From contig JADFNZ010000074.1 of the NCBI GenBank assembly GCA_022563135.1, positions 1 through 8,367 on the forward strand: a stretch of 8,367 nt of DNA, in the 5' to 3' direction. Source of the stretch: Chloroflexota bacterium (GTDB lineage: Bacteria; Chloroflexota; Dehalococcoidia; DSTF01; RBG-16-68-14). The notes beneath the pieces were generated by a model that was not told the origin of the DNA, did not search any database, and was given only the letters and a program-made list of their open reading frames with translations. Positions within the stretch are counted from its first letter, which is position 1. The number at the start of each line of letters is the position of its first letter. A program made the translations under genes and the position numbers. Below are positions 5,967 to 8,367 of the stretch, one piece after another.

Positions 5967-6428
5967 ATGGCGAACCAGGAGCATCTCGCGCTCGTGCGGA
6001 GCGGCGTCGAAGTCATCAACCGCTTCGCGCGCGAGCACGAGGAGATCGCGCTGGAGCTGGAAGGCGCCGATCTGAGCGGCCTCGATCTTCGGAACGCGCG
6101 GCTTCAGGCCGCGCGCCTGGCCGGATGTAACCTAGAACGGAGCGACCTGCGCAACGTTCGCTTCAATTCAGCGGACCTGCGCCGGTGCAACCTGCGACAG
6201 GCCGACCTGCGCGGCGCCAGCCTGCATCGTGCGGACCTCACCGGCGCCGACCTGCGCGGCGCTCGCCTCGACCCGATCGGCCTCGGCGGCCAGCGCTTCT
6301 GCATCGCGCCGGCCACGTTCGAGGGTGTTCGCTGGGAGCGCGAGGAGTTGGAACGCATCTTGGCGCTGATCAACCTGAACCCGGACTGGGAGGTGCGCTG
6401 GGAGCTCGTCGCGAAGGACAAGAGCTAG
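5967..6428 (+). CDS. Pentapeptide-repeat protein
   Basis: 153 residues. Fourteen consecutive pentapeptides from 34 to 103 (ADLSG, LDLRN, ARLQA, ARLAG, CNLER, SDLRN and so on to ARLDP) should form about 3.5 coils of a right-handed quadrilateral beta-helix, with Leu or Phe at every central position. An N-terminal helix (about 5-32, HLALVRSGVEVINRFAREHEE) caps one end, and a C-terminal helical tail (REELERILALINLNPDWEVRW, 125-145) the other. It has no signal peptide, so it is probably cytoplasmic. It is shorter than the DNA-mimic gyrase protectors Qnr and MfpA and has no clear link to them; the function is unknown. The frame is open upstream to 5739, but that part overlaps the preceding gene and has no repeats, so ATG 5967 is the likely start. 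It lacks an SD; a CATACT box ends 9 bases before it, suggesting a near-leaderless mRNA. Confidence 0.85.
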   Translation: MANQEHLALVRSGVEVINRFAREHEEIALELEGADLSGLDLRNARLQAARLAGCNLERSDLRNVRFNSADLRRCNLRQADLRGASLHRADLTGADLRGARLDPIGLGGQRFCIAPATFEGVRWEREELERILALINLNPDWEVRWELVAKDKS

Positions 6429-6441
6429 CGGCGCGCGATAC

Positions 6442-6447
6442 TATAGT
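6442..6447 (+). promoter_or_regulatory. -10 box upstream of tRNA-Glu
   Basis: TATAGT matches 5 of 6 consensus bases, ends 18 bases before the mature tRNA 5' end and lies just after the pentapeptide gene's stop. No clear -35 exists at the right distance, which would fall within the end of that gene. The tRNA could also be reached by read-through. Confidence 0.4.
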
Positions 6448-6465
6448 CTGGTAGCCCGCATGCGT

Positions 6466-6541
6466 GCCCCCGTCGTCTAGTGGACTAGGACGCTGGCCTT
6501 TCAAGCCGGAAACAGCAGTTCGATTCTGCTCGGGGGTACCA
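6466..6541 (+). tRNA. tRNA-Glu (anticodon UUC), CCA encoded
   Basis: A full cloverleaf fits. The 7-bp acceptor stem is GCCCCCG (6466-6472) with CGGGGGT (6531-6537), with a G-U closing pair. The D-arm region is TCGTCTAGTGGACTAGGACG. The anticodon stem CTGGC/GCCGG (6493-6497, 6505-6509) encloses the loop CTTTCAA with anticodon TTC at 6500-6502. The T-arm AGCAG/CTGCT has loop TTCGATT. The discriminator is A6538, followed by an encoded CCA (6539-6541). The TCGTCTAG start of the D-arm is usual for bacterial glutamate tRNAs. No integrase or duplicated 3' end is seen nearby. Confidence 0.97.
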
Positions 6542-6932
6542 ATCTACCTCTTCATAATCGTCTAGTTGTTCAGCGCGGTGGACGGCCGAACGGCCCTATC
6601 GATCTCATCCGCCGGTCATCGAACGAACGGCTCGATCGCCGTGCGAAGACGGCGCGTCGCGGCGACAGAGGTTGACCAAACGCCGCCGCCAGCGTAGCAT
6701 ACCAGTGCGATGGGGCGTGCCCATCCTGAGCTACCAGGTGAACGTGAGGCTTCCTGGTTGGCCATCGAGCGCCCGGCTGGCGAAGCCGGGTAGGGTGCGC
6801 CGAGGCGCTGCGAGAAGCTGACAACAACACGGAGCAGCGTCGCGCCATCGCACAACTATTGTCAGCGAATGTAAACGGACGGAGCATAGGAGGCGGGCGC
6901 GGAGATCGCCCGTTCAAGGAGGGTTCTCAGAA
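6542..6932 (+). other. Non-coding stretch, probable promoter and structured leader of the cold-shock gene
   Basis: 391 bases without a convincing gene. TTGACC (6672-6677), a 17-base spacer and TAGCAT (6695-6700) form a plausible promoter. The predicted transcript then contains four inverted repeats: ACCAGG/CCTGGT (6733-6738, 6753-6758), CCCGGCT/AGCCGGG (6772-6778, 6784-6790), GCTGACAA/TTGTCAGC (6817-6824, 6859-6866) and CGGGCG/CGCCCG (6894-6899, 6907-6912). The last ends 4 bases before the SD AAGGAGG (6917-6923). A leader of about 225 bases would resemble the long regulatory 5' leaders known for cspA-type genes. An antisense open frame of 115 codons here has shadow-like composition. Confidence 0.45.
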
Positions 6933-7151
6933 ATGGCCACAGGGACGATTACGCGGATTGTCCGCGACCGCGGCTTTGGCTTTATCAAGCCTGACGGTGA
7001 GACAGACGAAGTGTTCTTCCACAGCAGCGTGGTTGAGCAGCCGACATTCGATGAGTTGAACGAAGGCCAGCAGGTCGAGTTTGAGACCGAGGCTGACCCC
7101 CGGCAGCCGCAGCGCAGCCGGGCCGCCCACGTACGCCTAGCGAGCAGCTAA
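6933..7151 (+). CDS. Cold-shock domain protein (Csp family)
   Basis: A 72-residue single cold-shock (OB-fold) domain that binds single-stranded RNA or DNA, acting as an RNA chaperone in the cytoplasm. RNP1 reads RGFGFI (13-18) and RNP2 VFFHSS (27-32). The N-terminus GTITRIVRDRG replaces the GTVKWFNxxKG of CspA, so the Trp and Phe of the CspA surface are missing while the RNP aromatic residues remain. The C-terminus (VEFETEADPRQPQRSRAAHVRL) is the usual fifth-strand region. Length is typical. The start ATG has AAGGAGG 9 bases upstream. It is monocistronic by layout, preceded by a long hairpin-rich leader that could give temperature-dependent control. Confidence 0.93.
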   Translation: MATGTITRIVRDRGFGFIKPDGETDEVFFHSSVVEQPTFDELNEGQQVEFETEADPRQPQRSRAAHVRLASS

Positions 7152-7213
7152 CGCCCAGGGCTGCCGGGTCGGCCAGCACCGGCGACTCTTGCTTAACAGG
7201 AATTCGATACTCA

Positions 7214-7254
7214 GGAGCGGCAGTCGGGCGTGCAAGCGATCCCGGCGCCGCTCC
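7214..7254. other. Two-tier stem-loop downstream of csp
   Basis: GGAGCGGC (7214-7221) and GCCGCTCC (7247-7254) pair perfectly over 8 bp, with a nested CGGG/CCCG pair (7225-7228, 7241-7244). It begins 62 bases after the csp stop and has no T-run. It could be a transcript 3' end or protective structure, or chance in GC-rich DNA. The rest of 7152-7285 shows nothing else. Confidence 0.35.
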
Positions 7255-7285
7255 AACGCTTCCCCACCGATCGGCCGGCGAACTG

Positions 7286-7512
7286 TTACTGACCACGTTG
7301 CGCCGCAAGCGTTGGGCGCGCCTTTGCGTGTTCCTTCGCCTGGCGCCCGGTGTCGTCGTCCAGCTCGTACGTAAAGCCCCATTCGGAGATAGTGCGAACC
7401 ACGGCGCTAAGCTCCTGCCCTTTCTTCGTCAGGCAGTATTCGGACTGCGGCGGGTGATCGCCCAGGCCTGCTCCATCTGCAATCTGCTAACAAGCCTGCC
7501 TGCAATGAACAT
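7286..7512 (-). pseudogene. Decayed HxlR-family transcriptional regulator (C-terminal part)
   Basis: Read on the minus strand, a stop-free run of 66 codons (7486 down to the TAA at 7286-7288) contains HPPQSEYCLTKKGQELSAVV and then RTISEWGFTYEL. These match the C-terminal wing and dimer helix of HxlR (DUF24, MarR-like) regulators, where PPRVEY.LT..G..L and a later EWG are hallmarks. Just upstream the homology seems to continue in another frame, MFIAGRLVSRLQMEQAW from 7512, similar to the family's L..RL..LE.AGL helix. A frameshift and a small loss near 7455-7475 separate the two. In-frame stops lie before each part and the DNA-recognition N-terminus is absent. It is most likely a dead gene. HxlR regulators often control neighbouring quinone or NAD(P)H oxidoreductases, which fits the NmrA-type gene at 8035. 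Confidence 0.6.
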
Positions 7513-7555
7513 CTCCCGCTAGCAGGACTATTGATAGTGTTTTTTACGTAACGAC

Positions 7556-7584
7556 TTGACGAATTCTCTCTCAGGGAGTAGTAT
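7556..7584 (+). promoter_or_regulatory. Sigma70-like promoter
   Basis: TTGACG (7556-7561), an exact 17-base spacer and TAGTAT (7579-7584) give a good sigma70-type promoter (5 of 6 and 4 of 6). It points toward the NmrA-type gene, but the start codon is about 445 bases beyond the expected transcription start. It therefore drives either a long leader or a separate small RNA. Palindromes lie immediately upstream of the -35. Confidence 0.45.
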
Positions 7585-7986
7585 TGCCCCCTAATTGTGG
7601 TCGGGGGGTCCATCAGTATTCGTCTAGCCTGGCTCTGGCGCCCCAAGGAGGGGGAGCAGGGATGCTTATACGACGGCTCAGGCCGAGTTACAGCTCACAG
7701 TTCCAACATCCACCAGAGGACTCAGAGAGCCCGCTAGGCAGGCGACTCCCGTGGCGCGTATCGCCTCCCTCGGCTATCTTTCACGGCGATCTTTCCCGTA
7801 CTTCAATGTTGCATACTGTCTCGATCTACCAAGCCATTTTCTACAGAAGGCGTAAGAAAATATCGTCTCATATGGTCTTTATGAGTAGCAGGTTGTTATT
7901 AGACCCGTGAAGGCGGACGGCGAGTGAGAGGAGGGCATGTAGAGATTCCAGACGCAACGCCACCAATCATCAGAAGGCAGAGAAAC

Positions 7987-8012
7987 GATCGAGCTCTTAG
8001 ATCGAGCTCTTA
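7987..8012 (+). repeat. Perfect 13-bp tandem duplication
   Basis: GATCGAGCTCTTA occurs twice, back to back (7987-7999 and 8000-8012), 22 bases before the NmrA-type gene's ATG. Each unit carries the palindrome GAGCTC. It may be a recent slippage duplication or a pair of binding sites. Confidence 0.85.
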
Positions 8013-8034
8013 ATGGAAGGAAGGAACAACGATC

Positions 8035-8367
8035 ATGGCAGGGAAGATTCTCGTAACAGGCGCAACGGGGAACGTTAGCAGTGGTCTCATCCCCGAGCTG
8101 ATTGCCAAGGGCGCAAGCGTTCGTGCCCTGGTGCGTGATGCGACGAACGCGCAGGGCCTTAGGGACCAAGGCGTTGAGGTGGTCATCGGCGATTTCGACA
8201 AGCCCGAGACCCTCGACGCCGCCTTTAGCGGGGCGGATAAGGTGTTCCTGCTGACGCCCCCAAACCCGGACCAGGTCACCCAAGCCCGCAACGGCATCGC
8301 CGCCGCCAAGCGCGCGGACAGCCCGTACATCGTCAGGCTGTCGGCTGGGGCGCTCGAGACGGCGCTG
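8035..8367 (+). CDS. NmrA-type NAD(P)-binding protein (5' part; runs past window end)
   Basis: The first 111 residues of an atypical short-chain dehydrogenase. GKILVTGATGNVSSGLIPEL (3-22) is the TGATGxxG dinucleotide-binding loop, with Ser in place of the last Gly. VRALVRDATNAQGLRDQGVEVVIGDFDKPETLDAAFSGADKVFLLTP is the second-to-fourth strand region of NmrA/QorB-like proteins. The Arg residues after the second strand suggest NADP preference. The gene is open to the window end, so the C-terminal half is not seen. The ATG at 8035 begins right at the fold and has purine-rich GGAAGGAAGGAAC upstream ending about 9 bases before it. Members act as NAD(P)H:quinone reductases, redox sensors or isoflavone-reductase-like enzymes; the exact role here is unknown. 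The decayed HxlR remnant lies upstream in divergent orientation, the usual arrangement for regulator-controlled genes of this type. Confidence 0.88.
   Translation, partial: MAGKILVTGATGNVSSGLIPELIAKGASVRALVRDATNAQGLRDQGVEVVIGDFDKPETLDAAFSGADKVFLLTPPNPDQVTQARNGIAAAKRADSPYIVRLSAGALETAL

Larger units (their letters stand above)
7513..8034. other. Lower-GC intergenic stretch with promoter-like and operator-like sites
   Basis: About 520 bases that are clearly richer in A+T than the rest of the window. Seen here: a palindrome ACTAT-TG-ATAGT followed by a T-run (7527-7545), the 8-bp palindrome TTACGTAA (7544-7551), a promoter (7556-7584) and a 13-bp tandem duplication (7987-8012). A frame starting at ATG 7662, behind a good SD-like AAGGAGGGGGAG, runs 82 codons to 7910. 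Its codon use is unlike the neighbours and its product resembles nothing I know, so I do not call it a gene. Confidence 0.5.

Noticed and set aside
5250..6038. Minus-strand open frame of 262 codons
   Set aside because: It spans three well-supported plus-strand features, with Ser/Arg/Pro-rich composition and no motif.
6558..6566. TCGTCTAGT, shared with the tRNA-Glu D-arm (a similar TCGTCTAG lies near 7619)
   Set aside because: The match is only 8-9 bases, with no cloverleaf around it and no duplicated tRNA 3' end, so neither a tRNA remnant nor an attachment site is supported.
7662..7910. Possible 82-codon gene behind an SD-like AAGGAGGGGGAG
   Set aside because: Codon use differs from the neighbours and no protein family is recognised; the SD alone is not enough.
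1..8367. CRISPR arrays, transposases, integrases, toxin-antitoxin or defence genes
   Set aside because: No regularly spaced repeats and no such protein motifs were found on either strand.

Overview
The window comes from a GC-rich bacterium. Its gene order is compact, its start sites mix strong Shine-Dalgarno (SD) sites with apparently leaderless starts, and it carries dispersed repeats with the core TGAGCGGAGCGAAGGG. These repeats, the FMN-dependent luciferase-like monooxygenase paired with an epoxide hydrolase, and the anthranilate-phosphoribosyltransferase-like gene would fit an uncultured Chloroflexota lineage (Dehalococcoidia/SAR202 or a relative). That placement is an inference from gene style and is not proven here.

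Layout. 1-1945 (minus strand): a two-gene operon of a luciferase-like flavin monooxygenase followed by an alpha/beta-hydrolase epoxide hydrolase, the latter cut by the window edge. A good sigma70-type promoter (TTGACG-16-TATGAT) drives it. 1946-2310: a divergent control region holding the repeat pair and an 11-bp motif shared in mirror image by both gene fronts. 2311-3162 (plus): a crotonase-fold (enoyl-CoA hydratase family) protein. It converges on a membrane fatty acid desaturase (3178-4287, minus), with a perfect 8-bp stem-loop in the 15-bp gap. 4435-5523 (plus): a TrpD2/YbiB-like member of glycosyltransferase family 3, followed by a small predicted single-span membrane protein (5548-5895) and a pentapeptide-repeat protein (5967-6428). 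6466-6541: tRNA-Glu(UUC) with encoded CCA. 6542-6932: a non-coding stretch that seems to be the long structured leader of a cold-shock protein gene (6933-7151).

7152-8034 is a poorly coding stretch whose second half is clearly lower in GC. It holds a broken HxlR-family regulator remnant (minus strand), a promoter with nearby palindromes, and a perfect 13-bp tandem duplication. It leads into an NmrA-type NAD(P)-binding protein (8035 to the window end). HxlR regulators often sit next to such oxidoreductases, so this looks like a regulator-target pair whose regulator has decayed.

The metabolic theme of the left half is handling of lipids and other hydrophobic compounds: epoxidation and epoxide hydrolysis, an acyl-CoA-type crotonase, and acyl desaturation. 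The right half is housekeeping and stress related (tRNA, Csp). I see no CRISPR array, transposase, integrase or clear new defence system. The most notable items are the mirrored divergent promoters, the crotonase that lacks both usual catalytic glutamates, the structured csp leader and the decayed HxlR locus.
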